From Flaviaesturariibacter aridisoli (GTDB lineage: Bacteria > Bacteroidota > Bacteroidia > Chitinophagales > Chitinophagaceae), in NCBI RefSeq assembly GCF_004343705.1, contig NZ_SKFH01000001.1:124001-188000 (forward strand): a stretch of 64,000 bases of DNA. The letters run 5' to 3'. Positions 52,886 to 61,145 of this stretch are shown piece after piece. Under the pieces are notes generated by a model. The model saw nothing but the letters and a program-made list of their open reading frames with translations. It was not told where the DNA came from and made no database searches. Each line of letters begins with the position of its first letter. The first letter of the stretch is position 1. Made by a program: the position numbers and the translations under genes.

Positions 52886-53361
52886 AAATACCGATCCAAT
52901 ACGAGCGCAAGGCCGTCATCCAGGCGTTGCGCTACCATTTTCTGAGCCGCCGCGAGATCCGCCTGATGATCATCCTGGTGAACGTGTTCGCCCTGGCATC
53001 GGCGGTCCTGTTCTACATGCACAAGATCCTGCCGCTGGCCTTTCTCCTCGGTTCCTTTCTCTGGTTTTCGCTGATGCTGGTGTTCTGGTGGGTGTTGCCG
53101 CTGCTGGTGTACCGCCGCAATGAGACCTTCCAGGATCACTTTACGATGGAGTTCTTCGACGACGGCTTCCGCCTCGGCAATGAACGCGGCGAGCGCTTTT
53201 TCCCGTGGAAGCGCCTCAGCACCTACACCGAAACACCCGGCTTCCTGTATTTCTATTTCGACCCGCGCTCGTTTTTTCTCGTTCCCACAAAAGGTTTCGC
53301 AACCGCCGACGATCTGCAGGAGATCCGGATGCTGCTGCGGCAGCAGGTCGGGAAGAAATAG
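52882..53361 (+). CDS. YcxB-like small membrane protein
   Basis: 159 aa: two adjacent membrane helices (about 28-45 and 52-74) followed by a YcxB-like domain (FFDDGFRLGNERGERFFPWK; FLYFYFDPRSFFLVPTKGF). Function unknown. The start overlaps the phosphatase stop by 4 nt, so the two are co-translated. Confidence 0.82.
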   Translation: MKIPIQYERKAVIQALRYHFLSRREIRLMIILVNVFALASAVLFYMHKILPLAFLLGSFLWFSLMLVFWWVLPLLVYRRNETFQDHFTMEFFDDGFRLGNERGERFFPWKRLSTYTETPGFLYFYFDPRSFFLVPTKGFATADDLQEIRMLLRQQVGKK

Positions 53362-53382
53362 CCGGTTAACCGGTTAATGCAC
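53361..53382. repeat. octamer array CCGGTTAA
   Basis: Two units after the stop; related words (ATCGATCA, ACCGGTTA) appear at 53456-53479 on the other side of the terminator. Confidence 0.55.
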
Positions 53383-53392
53383 ATTGATTTAG

Positions 53393-53433
53393 TAATAAGA
53401 AAATCCCGGCCGCAGGCAGGGATTTTCTTATTA
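53393..53433. terminator. bidirectional terminator
   Basis: Perfect 15-bp arms (TAATAAGAAAATCCC and GGGATTTTCTTATTA) with an 11-nt loop between the convergent YcxB-like and acetyltransferase genes; T/A-rich bases on both sides permit termination of both. Confidence 0.88.
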
Positions 53434-53476
53434 ATTGACGAATATTCATTCCTTAACAGATCAATCGATCAACCGG

Positions 53477-53905
53477 TTACAGCTGCTTTTCCATGACATA
53501 ATGCGGGATGGTGATTTCCTGGAATTCCTCGCCACGCTTGCGGTAGCCCATTTTTTCGTAGAAGCCCTGGGCGTTTTTACGGGCGTGCATGGTGATCTTT
53601 TTATAACCCCGGTCGCGGGCGATATTCTCAGCGAAGTTCATCAGTGCCTTGCCGATACCCTTTCCCTGGAGATCGTCGAGGACGGCCATCTGGCGCAGGC
53701 GCACCGTGTCGGGGGCTTCTTCCACCAGCATACAGCAACCCAGGATGTGGTCGTCTTCGTAGGCCGCCATCAGGATATTATCTTTTTCACTTTCCAGCTC
53801 ATCAGGGGCAAACTGCAACCCGAGCGGTTGCCGAAGGATGACCTCACGCAATTGCACCATTTGATGGTATTCTGGGCTCCCGTGATCGATAATTTTCAAA
53901 GCCAT
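53477..53905 (-). CDS. GNAT-family N-acetyltransferase
   Basis: 142 aa. The acetyl-CoA site is recognisable: VRLRQMAVLDDLQGKGIGKA (motif A, Q-x-x-G-x-G) and the C-terminal NAQGFYEKMGYRKRGEEF. Starting at the ATG at 53905 (MALKIIDHGSPEY) gives the standard length for a single GNAT domain. Substrate unknown. Confidence 0.92.
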   Translation of the reverse strand: MALKIIDHGSPEYHQMVQLREVILRQPLGLQFAPDELESEKDNILMAAYEDDHILGCCMLVEEAPDTVRLRQMAVLDDLQGKGIGKALMNFAENIARDRGYKKITMHARKNAQGFYEKMGYRKRGEEFQEITIPHYVMEKQL

Positions 53906-53962
53906 AGCTGCCGCTTGTAGGTGGCTCAAGATACAACGATCTGATTTTCCGCACAAATGGAC

Positions 53963-53995
53963 TTTGTTTTGGCGAATGATTCCATCCTATATTTG
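53963..53995 (+). promoter_or_regulatory. full -33/-7 promoter: TTTG-N21-TATATTTG (acpP distal)
   Basis: TTTG at 53963-53966 and an exact TATATTTG at 53988-53995. A transcript would begin near 54002 and give acpP a leader of nearly 90 nt. Confidence 0.55.
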
Positions 53996-54054
53996 AGCCC
54001 GCATAGCGGTAGCCGAAAGAAATGCACAGCCGGTGTACTTATTTCAAAAACTTC

Positions 54055-54062
54055 TATTTTTG
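54055..54062 (+). promoter_or_regulatory. -7 box TATTTTTG (acpP proximal)
   Basis: Exact TAnnTTTG, 26 nt before the acpP ATG; a second, closer promoter. Confidence 0.55.
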
Positions 54063-54088
54063 CACCTCTATAACCAAATCTTTACAAA

Positions 54089-54325
54089 ATGTCAGACATC
54101 GCAGCAAGAGTAAAAAAGATCATCGTTGACAAGCTGGGCGTTGATGAAGCAGAAGTAACCAATGAGGCTTCTTTTACCAACGACCTGGGTGCCGATTCGC
54201 TGGACACCGTCGAACTGATCATGGAGTTCGAGAAGGAGTTCAACATCTCGATCCCCGATGAGCAGGCTGAAACCATCACCACGGTAGGACAGGCCGTTTC
54301 CTACCTGGAGGAGCACGCTAAATAA
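54089..54325 (+). CDS. acpP: acyl carrier protein
   Basis: 78 aa, acidic. The phosphopantetheine attachment Ser is in [12 protein letters not shown]; helix II and the C-terminal [13 protein letters not shown] are normal. It carries acyl chains for FabF, FabZ and LpxA, all encoded in this window. It lies 102 nt before fabF, the usual acpP-fabF order. Confidence 0.98.
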   Translation: MSDIAARVKKIIVDKLGVDEAEVTNEASFTNDLGADSLDTVELIMEFEKEFNISIPDEQAETITTVGQAVSYLEEHAK

Positions 54326-54333
54326 GCAAACAC

Positions 54334-54393
54334 CCGTAGTTCTACGGTTACTTTACATCCGCCTTCCATGCTACCCGCAGCGAAGGCGGTTTT
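54334..54393 (+). terminator. two hairpins between acpP and fabF
   Basis: CCGTAG, TT, CTACGG at 54334-54347, then CCGCCTTC and GAAGGCGG at 54359-54389 followed by TTTTAT. Together they look like an attenuator that lets acpP be expressed above fabF. Confidence 0.65.
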
Positions 54394-54427
54394 ATCTTAC
54401 AAACGATCGTAACTCCACACAGGCATT

Positions 54428-55684
54428 ATGAAGGGTTTTAAACGTGTAGTCGTCACCGGGATGGGCGCGCTGACTCCGCTGGGCAATACCATTACCGAGT
54501 ACTGGAACAACCTGCGCAACGGGGTGTCCGGCTGTGATTTCATTACCCAGTTCGACGCCTCCAAGTTTAAAACCCGCTTTGCCTGCGAGCTCAAGGGCTT
54601 CGACGCGACCAACTTCCTCGACCGGAAGGAGGCGCGCAAGCTTGACCGCTTTACCCAGACCGCCCTCGTCGCTTCCGACCAGGCCGTGCTCGACGCGGGG
54701 ATCGACAAGGAAACGATGAACCCCGACCGCATCGGGGTTGTGTTTGCTTCCGGCATCGGCGGCCTCATCACCTTCCAGGAAGAAGTCATGAACTTCGCCA
54801 AAGGCGACGGCACGCCCCGTTTCAACCCGTTCTTTATCCCGAAAATGATCTCCGACATCGCGGCGGGGCACATTTCGATGCGCCACACCTTCCGGGGACC
54901 CAACTTCTCCGTCACCTCGGCCTGTGCTTCGAGCACCAACGCCATGATGGAGGCACTGAACCTCATCCGCCTCGGAAAAAGCGACATCATCATTACCGGC
55001 GGCGCGGAAACCGTGATCTCCGAGGCCGGCATCGGCGGCTTCAACGCCATGAAGGCCCTCTCCGAACGCAACGACGATCCCAAGACCGCCTCGCGCCCCT
55101 ACGACAAGGACCGCGACGGCTTCGTCATGGGTGAAGGCGCCGGCGTACTGGTGTTTGAAGAGCTGGAGCATGCGCTGGCCCGCGGCGCCAAGATCTATTG
55201 CGAAGTGGTCGGTGCCGGCGCTACCGCCGATGCGCACCACATGACCGCCCCGCACCCCGAAGGCCTCGGCGCCCGCAACGTGATGCTGCAGGCCCTTGAA
55301 GACGCCGATATGGTTCCGGGCGACATCGATTACATCAACACTCACGGCACCTCAACGCCGCTTGGCGACGTTGCCGAGGTAAAGGCGATCCAGGCCGTTT
55401 TCGGGGAGCATGCCTACAACCTCAACATTTCGTCCACCAAGTCGATGACCGGCCACCTCCTCGGCGCCGCCGGCGTGATCGAGGCGATTGCGTGTATCAT
55501 GGCCGTGCAGAACGACATCGTACCGCCGACCATCAACCACGTGACCGACGACCCGGAGCTCGACCCGCGTCTCAACTTTACCTTCGATGTAGCCCAGAAG
55601 CGCGAAGTGCGCGCCGCCCTGAGCAACACCTTCGGTTTCGGCGGACACAATGCCTGTGTCATCTTTAAAAAATATTCGGCGTAA
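54428..55684 (+). CDS. fabF: beta-ketoacyl-ACP synthase II
   Basis: 418 aa. It elongates acyl-ACP with malonyl-ACP. The catalytic triad is complete: Cys in VTSACASSTNAMM, His in INTHGTSTPLGD and His in TGHLLGAAGVIEA; the C-terminal NTFGFGGHNACVIF is canonical. ATG at 54428. It is followed after 35 nt by rnc. Confidence 0.98.
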   Translation: MKGFKRVVVTGMGALTPLGNTITEYWNNLRNGVSGCDFITQFDASKFKTRFACELKGFDATNFLDRKEARKLDRFTQTALVASDQAVLDAGIDKETMNPDRIGVVFASGIGGLITFQEEVMNFAKGDGTPRFNPFFIPKMISDIAAGHISMRHTFRGPNFSVTSACASSTNAMMEALNLIRLGKSDIIITGGAETVISEAGIGGFNAMKALSERNDDPKTASRPYDKDRDGFVMGEGAGVLVFEELEHALARGAKIYCEVVGAGATADAHHMTAPHPEGLGARNVMLQALEDADMVPGDIDYINTHGTSTPLGDVAEVKAIQAVFGEHAYNLNISSTKSMTGHLLGAAGVIEAIACIMAVQNDIVPPTINHVTDDPELDPRLNFTFDVAQKREVRAALSNTFGFGGHNACVIFKKYSA

Positions 55685-55719
55685 CTTAAGCCCCGGCGCC
55701 AAACCGTCGGACCCCTTGC

Positions 55720-56463
55720 GTGAACTTTTGGAAATCCTTCTATAAGAAAAAGAAAGACGGCGATCTCTCCTTTAAAAAGCAGCTGAAAGGCCTGCTGGGC
55801 TACAGTCCTGGCAACCTTGGCCTGTACAGGACCGCCCTCACGCACCGATCCATCAAGGAAACCAGCGACGAAAACAACGAGCGCCTCGAGTACCTCGGGG
55901 ATGCGATCCTCAGCGCCCTGGTAGCCGAATACCTTTTCAAGCGCTACCCCTACAAAGGCGAAGGCTTTCTTACCGAAATGCGCAGCAAGATGGTGAACCG
56001 TGCCCAGCTGAACGACATCGCCATCCGCATGGGCCTCAAGAAGGTCACCCTTTTCAACAAGTCGGACGCCTCCCTCAAAACGAGCCAGATCTTCGGCAAT
56101 ACCCTCGAAGCCCTCGTAGGCGCCGTGTACCTCGACCTCGGCTATAAAAAGACCGTGCGCTGGGTGCTTGAGCGGGTGGTGCAGCCCCATATGTATATGG
56201 ACGAGCTGGAAACCCGCGACATCAACCAGAAGAACAAGCTCTACGGCTGGGCCAATAAGCATGGCAAATCGCTTGAATTCGAAACGATCGGGGAGAAGCT
56301 CGAAAACGGCCGCCGCCTGTTTACCGTCGCCGCGGTGCTCAACGGTAAGGTCATTGCCGAAGGCAAGGCGTTTAATAAGAAAGACGCGTCGCAGATCGCC
56401 GCGCAAAACGCCGTCGAAAAGCTCGGGATCGAGAACTCCGATTCCACCGGAAACGGCTACTAA
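55720..56463 (+). CDS. rnc: ribonuclease III
   Basis: 247 aa, double-strand-specific endoribonuclease. The catalytic signature is ERLEYLGDAILSALVAEYLF (Glu and Asp ligands), with NTLEALVGAVYLDLGYKKT near residue 130; a C-terminal dsRNA-binding domain ends with KKDASQIAAQNAVEKLG. It starts at GTG (NFWKSFYKKKK); there is no ATG in the preceding gap. The acpP-fabF-rnc order is widespread. Confidence 0.96.
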   Translation: MNFWKSFYKKKKDGDLSFKKQLKGLLGYSPGNLGLYRTALTHRSIKETSDENNERLEYLGDAILSALVAEYLFKRYPYKGEGFLTEMRSKMVNRAQLNDIAIRMGLKKVTLFNKSDASLKTSQIFGNTLEALVGAVYLDLGYKKTVRWVLERVVQPHMYMDELETRDINQKNKLYGWANKHGKSLEFETIGEKLENGRRLFTVAAVLNGKVIAEGKAFNKKDASQIAAQNAVEKLGIENSDSTGNGY

Positions 56464-56743
56464 GCTTTCCACTTAGTATTTACCCCAACCTTTTTAAGTG
56501 TTTTTACAAGCCTGCCTTCAAAATGGGCCAGGTTGAGTCGTGTATTTCCGGCTCTGAGCAGGTCAATTTTGGGGATGAGCTGTCCGCGACAGCGCCGTTT
56601 TTCAGCTTTTTTCGGAAGAATCCCTACCTGCTACCGTAATTCCCACATTTTGCAATTAATTGAATTTCATGTAGTTAATATACAAATAGGGGTTTATAGT
56701 TAGAATTATCCAGTAATTTTACAAAGAAAGCTAGTGTAAATAC
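56464..56743. other. AT-rich intergenic stretch without gene
   Basis: The region before the G8-like gene is clearly richer in A and T than its surroundings. No frame with protein character, repeat array or RNA fold was recognised; the promoter follows at 56744. Confidence 0.6.
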
Positions 56744-56774
56744 TTGCATATTCTAAAGCAGAGCCGTAGATTTG
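56744..56774 (+). promoter_or_regulatory. full -33/-7 promoter: TTG-N20-TAGATTTG
   Basis: TTG at 56744-56746 and an exact TAGATTTG at 56767-56774 with 20-nt spacing. It gives the secreted-protein gene a leader of about 95 nt, long for this segment. Confidence 0.7.
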
Positions 56775-56876
56775 CATCCACAACGACAAAAACGATACCC
56801 CCAAACCCTTAGAAAATCTTACCGATTTTGTCGATTTGTCCTAAACCAATTATTTAAACCGTACCAAAACGACGTC

Positions 56877-57887
56877 ATGAAAAAAGCTTTACTCGCCCTC
56901 ACCCTCCTCCTCAGCATTGCCCAGTTTGCCCAAGCCCGTACGGTTACCGCCCAAGGCAACGGTAACTGGGAAGATGCTTCTACGTGGGCGCCCGGTGCAC
57001 CCGCCAACGGCGACCTCGTTGTTATTCCTCACGGTAAAACAGTCAATGTCACCAGCAACGTTCAGCGGAAAACCTGGACGATGGATGTGCGTGTGGGCGG
57101 CGTTCTGAACTTCGTGGGCGGCGGCGCCAAGCTGTGGTTCAACAGCCAGAGCGTCATCTTTGTATACCCTGCCGGTAAGATCATCGCCAACCAGAACTCC
57201 CAGGTGATTACGCTGGGTAATTCGACTGTGCTTAACGGTACAAACCAGGGTATCACCATCAGCGGTCCTTCCGCAGCCATCTCCGGCGGCGGCACCTCGA
57301 ACCAGGCGGCCCAGTCGGCTTCGCAGCCGGTCAATAGCGGCTTCCTGCCTTACAGCCCAAGCGCGCTCCCCGTACAATTCATCGCCTTTACCGCTACCCG
57401 CCAGGCCGGCGACGTGCTCGTGCAGTGGTCTACCGCTACGGAAGAGAACGCCGACCGCTACGAAGTGGAAGTCAGCACCGATGGCCGCAACTGGACTACC
57501 CTCGGCAGCGTACGTGCCTCGGGCAACAGCTACAATGTGCGTCAGTACAGCTATACTGCCCGCAATCAGAACGGCACCCTGCAGTTCCGCGTGAAGCAGG
57601 TGGACCTCGACGGCCGCTATACCTACACCGCCGTGCGTACCCTGAAGGCCGCCGCCGACGCTTCGGTGAAAATGACCGCCGCTTCGGGCCGCCTCGTGCT
57701 GACCTTTGGCAGTGAGCTGAAAAGCGCTACCGTTCGCATTATGAACAGCGCCGGCCAGGTGCTCCAGGAGCAGAAAATGAACAGCGCCATCGGCCAGGTG
57801 CTGGTGCCCACGAGCCAGAAAGGCCTGTGCATCGTTGCCGTGCTCACCGAAAACGAGATCGCCGCTACCCAGAAAGTAGTGCTCTAA
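56877..57887 (+). CDS. secreted G8-like protein with Bacteroidota C-terminal domain
   Basis: 336 aa. Signal peptide (KKALLALTLLLSIAQFAQA); a beta-helical G8-like part (GNWEDASTWAPGAPANGDLV, then VIPHGKTVNVTSNVQ, 25-130); a Ser/Gly-rich linker; a fibronectin-like domain opening LPVQFIAFTATRQAGDVLVQ with ATEENADRYEVEVSTDGRNW (about 165-265); and a C-terminal domain (SATVRIMNSAGQVLQEQKMN) like type A sorting domains of the type IX secretion system. It would be an exported or surface protein. The ATG at 56877 begins the signal peptide. Confidence 0.8.
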   Translation: MKKALLALTLLLSIAQFAQARTVTAQGNGNWEDASTWAPGAPANGDLVVIPHGKTVNVTSNVQRKTWTMDVRVGGVLNFVGGGAKLWFNSQSVIFVYPAGKIIANQNSQVITLGNSTVLNGTNQGITISGPSAAISGGGTSNQAAQSASQPVNSGFLPYSPSALPVQFIAFTATRQAGDVLVQWSTATEENADRYEVEVSTDGRNWTTLGSVRASGNSYNVRQYSYTARNQNGTLQFRVKQVDLDGRYTYTAVRTLKAAADASVKMTAASGRLVLTFGSELKSATVRIMNSAGQVLQEQKMNSAIGQVLVPTSQKGLCIVAVLTENEIAATQKVVL

Positions 57888-57910
57888 GATATTTTTAAGT
57901 CGGAATCAAA

Positions 57911-57942
57911 GAAAAGCCCCGGTTCTCCAGCCGGGGCTTTTC
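57911..57942 (+). terminator. intrinsic terminator of the secreted-protein gene
   Basis: GAAAAGCCCCGG and CCGGGGCTTTTC arms, 8-nt loop, 23 nt after the stop. Confidence 0.85.
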
Positions 57943-57944
57943 GT

Positions 57945-58034
57945 GTCCCGACCCGACCCCACCCCGGCCCTCCCCGCGTCTCTCCGCCAGAGGCTTCGGC
58001 CACCGGCGGAGGGGAGGATGCCTCCCGGGAGGCT
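57945..58034. repeat. GC-rich palindromic element
   Basis: CCCCACCCCGGCCCTCCCCG at the left and GGCGGAGGGGAGG at the right, followed by GCCTCCCGGGAGGC and a pyrimidine run. The same word family occurs inverted at 58166-58197. Confidence 0.6.
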
Positions 58035-58079
58035 TTCTTTCTCTTTTGAGATCGTTCTTTTTCTGGCGTTTTAAAAAGA

Positions 58080-58106
58080 AGCCCCGATGCCAAAGGCATC
58101 GGGGCT
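58080..58106 (-). terminator. intrinsic terminator of the methylmalonyl-CoA epimerase gene
   Basis: AGCCCCGATGCC and GGCATCGGGGCT arms around AAA; on the minus strand the stem is followed by TCTTTTTAAAA. Confidence 0.8.
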
Positions 58107-58165
58107 CTAAATGAATGCTTCGTCCTTCGAACTGTAACGAACAATAGGAACATCCCACAGGGGCA

Positions 58166-58197
58166 CCCGCTCCTTCGGAGAGGGCCGGGGTGAGGTC
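58166..58197. repeat. GC-rich palindromic element reaching into the mce stop codon
   Basis: GCTCCTTCGGAGAGGGCCGG followed by GGTGAGG; the last bases form part of the stop region of the epimerase gene. Confidence 0.6.
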
Positions 58198-58606
58198 ACT
58201 CACCGGTCGGCCGCTCCTGGCAAAGCTCGATCAACACTCCGTTGGTGTCTTTGGGGTGAAGAAAGCAGACGAGCTTGTTGTCGGCGCCCCGCTTTGGTTC
58301 GGCATTCAACAAGGTAAAGCCCTCGGCCTCAAGGCGTTGCATTTCGGCCCGGATGTCGGCCACGTCGAACGCGATGTGGTGGATGCCTTCGCCCTTTTTA
58401 TCAAGGAACTTCCGGATGACGCCGTCGTCGGTGGTCGATTCGAGTAGCTCGATCTTGTTGGGCCCCGACTGGAAAAAGGCCGTGCGCACGGCCTCGGAGG
58501 CCACCTCCTCGGTTTTGTAGCAGGGGCTGTTGAGGAGTTTCTCGAAAAGGGGGACGGAGTCGGCCAGCGACCGGACGGCAATGCCGATGTGCTCAATTTT
58601 CTGCAT
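58196..58606 (-). CDS. mce: methylmalonyl-CoA epimerase
   Basis: 136 aa, vicinal-oxygen-chelate fold. It interconverts (R)- and (S)-methylmalonyl-CoA. The start KIEHIGIAVRSLADSVPLFE, the segment IHHIAFDVADI with metal His, and the end GVLIELCQ are canonical metal-ligand positions. It is single and divergent from iscS; no mutase is nearby. Confidence 0.95.
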   Translation of the reverse strand: MQKIEHIGIAVRSLADSVPLFEKLLNSPCYKTEEVASEAVRTAFFQSGPNKIELLESTTDDGVIRKFLDKKGEGIHHIAFDVADIRAEMQRLEAEGFTLLNAEPKRGADNKLVCFLHPKDTNGVLIELCQERPTGE

Positions 58607-58683
58607 GAAGGCGGGCTTTTGCGAAATAGGTAAAATTAGCTTTCCTTAACCTGATTTTCCTCAGCTCGGGGCTGAAATTGAAG

Positions 58684-58691
58684 TAAATTTG
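58684..58691 (+). promoter_or_regulatory. -7 box TAAATTTG for iscS
   Basis: Exact TAnnTTTG, 24 nt before the chosen ATG at 58716. Confidence 0.6.
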
Positions 58692-58715
58692 TGTGCTGAA
58701 ATGGAACCTACGCAT

Positions 58716-59933
58716 ATGTTGAAACTCCCCGTATATCTCGACCATAACGCTACCACCCCCTGCGACCCGCGGGTTGTGGAGGCCATGATACCTTACTTCA
58801 CCGAGTCGTTTGGCAACGCCGCCAGCCGCAACCACCCCTTTGGCTGGCAGGCCGAAGAAGCGGTGGATTATGCCCGCGAGCAGGTTGCGCAACTGATCGG
58901 CGCCGACCCCAAGGAGATCATCTTCACTTCGGGCGCTACCGAGGCCGACAACCTGGCCATCAAGGGCGTCTATGAAATGTACGCCTCCAAGGGCAACCAC
59001 ATCATCACCTGCAACATCGAGCACAAAGCTGTACTCGACACCTGCAAGCACATTGAAAAGCTCGGTGGTGAAGTGACCTACCTCCCGGTAAACAACGAAG
59101 GCCTCGTTACGCCCGAACAAGTGGAAGCAGCCATCAAGCCCAATACGATCCTCATTGCCCTCATGTTCGGCAACAACGAGGTAGGCACGCTGATGCCTAT
59201 CCGCGAAATCGGCGCCATCGCCCGCAAGCATGGCATCCTGCTCTTCACCGACGCCACCCAGGCGGTAGGTAAGGTGCCCGTGGACGTCAACGCCGACCAC
59301 ATCGACCTGCTGGCTATGACGGCTCACAAGATGTATGGTCCCAAAGGCATCGGTGCGCTTTATGTGCGCCGCAAGAACCCCCGCGTAAAGGTGACCGCCC
59401 AGATGGATGGCGGCGGCCACGAGCGCGGCATGCGCTCCGGTACCCTCAACGTGCCCGGCATCGTTGGTTTCGGCAAGGCCTGTGAGCTCGGACGCCTCGA
59501 AATGGCGCAGGACGCCGAACGCCTCTCGAAGCTCCGCGACAAGCTCGAAAACGCCCTCCTCGAACTCGAGGAAGCCTACGTCAATGGCAGCAAGGAGCAC
59601 CGCCTCCCGCACGTGTCGAATATTTCCTTTAAATACGTGGAAGGTGAAGGCCTGATGATGGGCTTCAACAAGAACATCGCCCTCTCTTCCGGATCGGCCT
59701 GTACGTCGGCTTCGCTCGAGCCTTCCTACGTGCTGAAAGCCCTCGGTCTTGGCGACGATCTGGCACACAGTTCGCTCCGGTTCGGGTTGGGCCGCTACAC
59801 CACCGAGGAGCAGATCGACTATACCATTGAACAGGTACGCAACACGGTGAACAAGCTCCGCGAAATGAGCCCGCTGTGGGAGATGTACAAGGACGGAATC
59901 GATATGAACTCCATCGAGTGGGCGCACCACTAG
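58716..59933 (+). CDS. iscS: cysteine desulfurase
   Basis: 405 aa, PLP-dependent, delivering sulphur to IscU. Start [22 protein letters not shown] Lys in [19 protein letters not shown]; the catalytic Cys loop is [20 protein letters not shown] (near residue 330). The ATG at 58716 corresponds to the usual family N-terminus; another ATG at 58701 is possible and would leave almost no leader. First gene of an isc group without hscA, hscB or fdx. Confidence 0.95.
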   Translation: MLKLPVYLDHNATTPCDPRVVEAMIPYFTESFGNAASRNHPFGWQAEEAVDYAREQVAQLIGADPKEIIFTSGATEADNLAIKGVYEMYASKGNHIITCNIEHKAVLDTCKHIEKLGGEVTYLPVNNEGLVTPEQVEAAIKPNTILIALMFGNNEVGTLMPIREIGAIARKHGILLFTDATQAVGKVPVDVNADHIDLLAMTAHKMYGPKGIGALYVRRKNPRVKVTAQMDGGGHERGMRSGTLNVPGIVGFGKACELGRLEMAQDAERLSKLRDKLENALLELEEAYVNGSKEHRLPHVSNISFKYVEGEGLMMGFNKNIALSSGSACTSASLEPSYVLKALGLGDDLAHSSLRFGLGRYTTEEQIDYTIEQVRNTVNKLREMSPLWEMYKDGIDMNSIEWAHH

Positions 59934-59937
59934 GGGA

Positions 59938-60010
59938 AATGTCGGATGTCTGATTTCGGATGTCTGATCGAACCCAACTACAAACAACAATCTACAAACG
60001 ACAAACTTTA
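59938..60010. repeat. two heptamer arrays in iscS-iscU gap
   Basis: ATGTCGG, ATGTCTG, ATTTCGG, ATGTCTG at 59940-59968, then AACTACA, AACAACA, ATCTACA, AACGACA at 59975-60005. Both have period 7 but different words side by side. Confidence 0.75.
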
Positions 60011-60014
60011 AGTC

Positions 60015-60434
60015 ATGGCTTACTCAGATAAATTACTCGATCACTACAACAACCCCAAGAATGTGGGTACGCTCGATAAGGGCAACAAAAACGTAGGCAC
60101 CGGCCTCGTGGGCGCCCCCGAGTGCGGCGACGTTATGCGTCTGCAGATCGAGGTGGACGACACTACCGGGCTGATCAAGGACGCGAAGTTCAAGACCTTC
60201 GGCTGTGGCTCCGCCATCGCTTCTTCTTCCGTGGCTACCGAGTGGCTCAAAGGCAAAACCATCGACGAGGCCGTGAAAATCGACAACATGGACATCGTGG
60301 AGGAACTCAACCTTCCCCCCGTCAAGATCCACTGCTCGGTACTCGCCGAAGACGCCATCAAGGCCGCCATCAACGATTACCGTGTGAAGAACGGCCTCGA
60401 GCAACTCAAGTTCGACGAATCCATCGTTCACTAG
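60015..60434 (+). CDS. iscU: Fe-S cluster assembly scaffold IscU
   Basis: 139 aa. The three cluster-ligating Cys are in APECGDVMRLQI, FKTFGCGSAIASSS and PVKIHCSVLAEDAI, and the conserved YSDKLLDHYNNPKNVG opens the protein. The LPPVK chaperone-recognition motif is present (NLPPVKIHC), although no hscA lies nearby. Between iscS and iscA. Confidence 0.97.
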   Translation: MAYSDKLLDHYNNPKNVGTLDKGNKNVGTGLVGAPECGDVMRLQIEVDDTTGLIKDAKFKTFGCGSAIASSSVATEWLKGKTIDEAVKIDNMDIVEELNLPPVKIHCSVLAEDAIKAAINDYRVKNGLEQLKFDESIVH

Positions 60435-60526
60435 GATGAATGGCTGATGGGATGATGTGCGGAGGGATCCTACCTGTTCGCCTCCAATGATGATCCCATT
60501 ATCCCATTATCCGATGACCCCATTCG
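60434..60526. repeat. inverted octamer arrays (GGATGATG / ATTATCCC)
   Basis: GGATGAAT, GGCTGATG, GGATGATG at the left and ATGATCCC, ATTATCCC, ATTATCCG, ATGACCCC at the right in opposite sense, filling the iscU-iscA gap. Confidence 0.8.
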
Positions 60527-60530
60527 ATCT

Positions 60531-60881
60531 ATGACAGCGACAGATAACGCGATATACGTAAGCGACAAGGCGCGCGATAAAGTGCGTCAACTGATGACCG
60601 ACGCCGGCGTGGCCGACGATCCTTCCTATTTCCTGCGGGTGGGCGTTGTGGGCGGCGGCTGCTCGGGGTTGAGCTATAAGCTCGATTTCGACAACGAGCA
60701 AAAGCCGATGGACCAGGTGTTCGAGGACAATGGTGTGAAAGTGGTTACGGACCTCAAAAGCTTCCTGTACCTCGTGAACACCATGCTGGAGTTTTCCGAC
60801 GGCCTCAACGGCAAAGGATTTTATTTCGACAACCCGAACGCCTCGCGCACCTGCGGTTGCGGGGAAAGCTTTGCGGTGTGA
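60531..60881 (+). CDS. iscA: iron-sulfur cluster assembly accessory protein (IscA/HesB type)
   Basis: 116 aa A-type carrier. The three Cys ligands are in GVVGGGCSGLSYKL and SRTCGCGESFAV. ATG at 60531 (MTATDNAIYVSDKA). It probably receives or delivers clusters made on IscU; third gene of the isc group. Confidence 0.96.
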   Translation: MTATDNAIYVSDKARDKVRQLMTDAGVADDPSYFLRVGVVGGGCSGLSYKLDFDNEQKPMDQVFEDNGVKVVTDLKSFLYLVNTMLEFSDGLNGKGFYFDNPNASRTCGCGESFAV

Positions 60882-60883
60882 TC

Positions 60884-61040
60884 GTGAGCCGTCAGCCGTG
60901 AGCGCGCAATGCGACTTTAATAAAAGAACGGATGCCGAAGGCATCCGTTCTTTCGTTATTAGGCGTCAGCGCTCACGCTTCACGCTTCACGGCTCACGTT
61001 GTGCGTCCGCGCTCACGCTTCACGGCTGACGGCTCACGTC
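60884..61040. repeat. heptamer arrays around the iscA terminator (GTGAGCC / GCTTCAC)
   Basis: GTGAGCC, GTCAGCC, GTGAGCG at the left and a longer inverse run (CGCTCA, CGCTTCA, CGGCTCA words) at 60964-61039, either side of the hairpin at 60923-60953. Confidence 0.8.
60923..60953 (+). terminator. intrinsic terminator of the isc genes
   Basis: AAAGAACGGATGCC and GGCATCCGTTCTTT arms around GAA, 41 nt after the iscA stop. Confidence 0.85.
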
Positions 61041-61105
61041 TTTTAGCACATCCTTCTATATCTTATCTGCGTTACCCGCGTTATCTGCGTGCCTCCTGCA
61101 ACTCG

Positions 61106-61139
61106 CAAAACCATCAAAACCTCCAAAACCTTAGTTTTA
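61106..61139 (+). promoter_or_regulatory. nonamer array and -7 box TAGTTTTA before gldF
   Basis: AAAACCATC, AAAACCTCC, AAAACCTTA end in a box at 61132-61139 that fits seven of eight TAnnTTTG positions, 7 nt before the gldF ATG. The array-then-box layout equals that of ileS. Confidence 0.5.
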
Positions 61140-61145
61140 CAGCCT

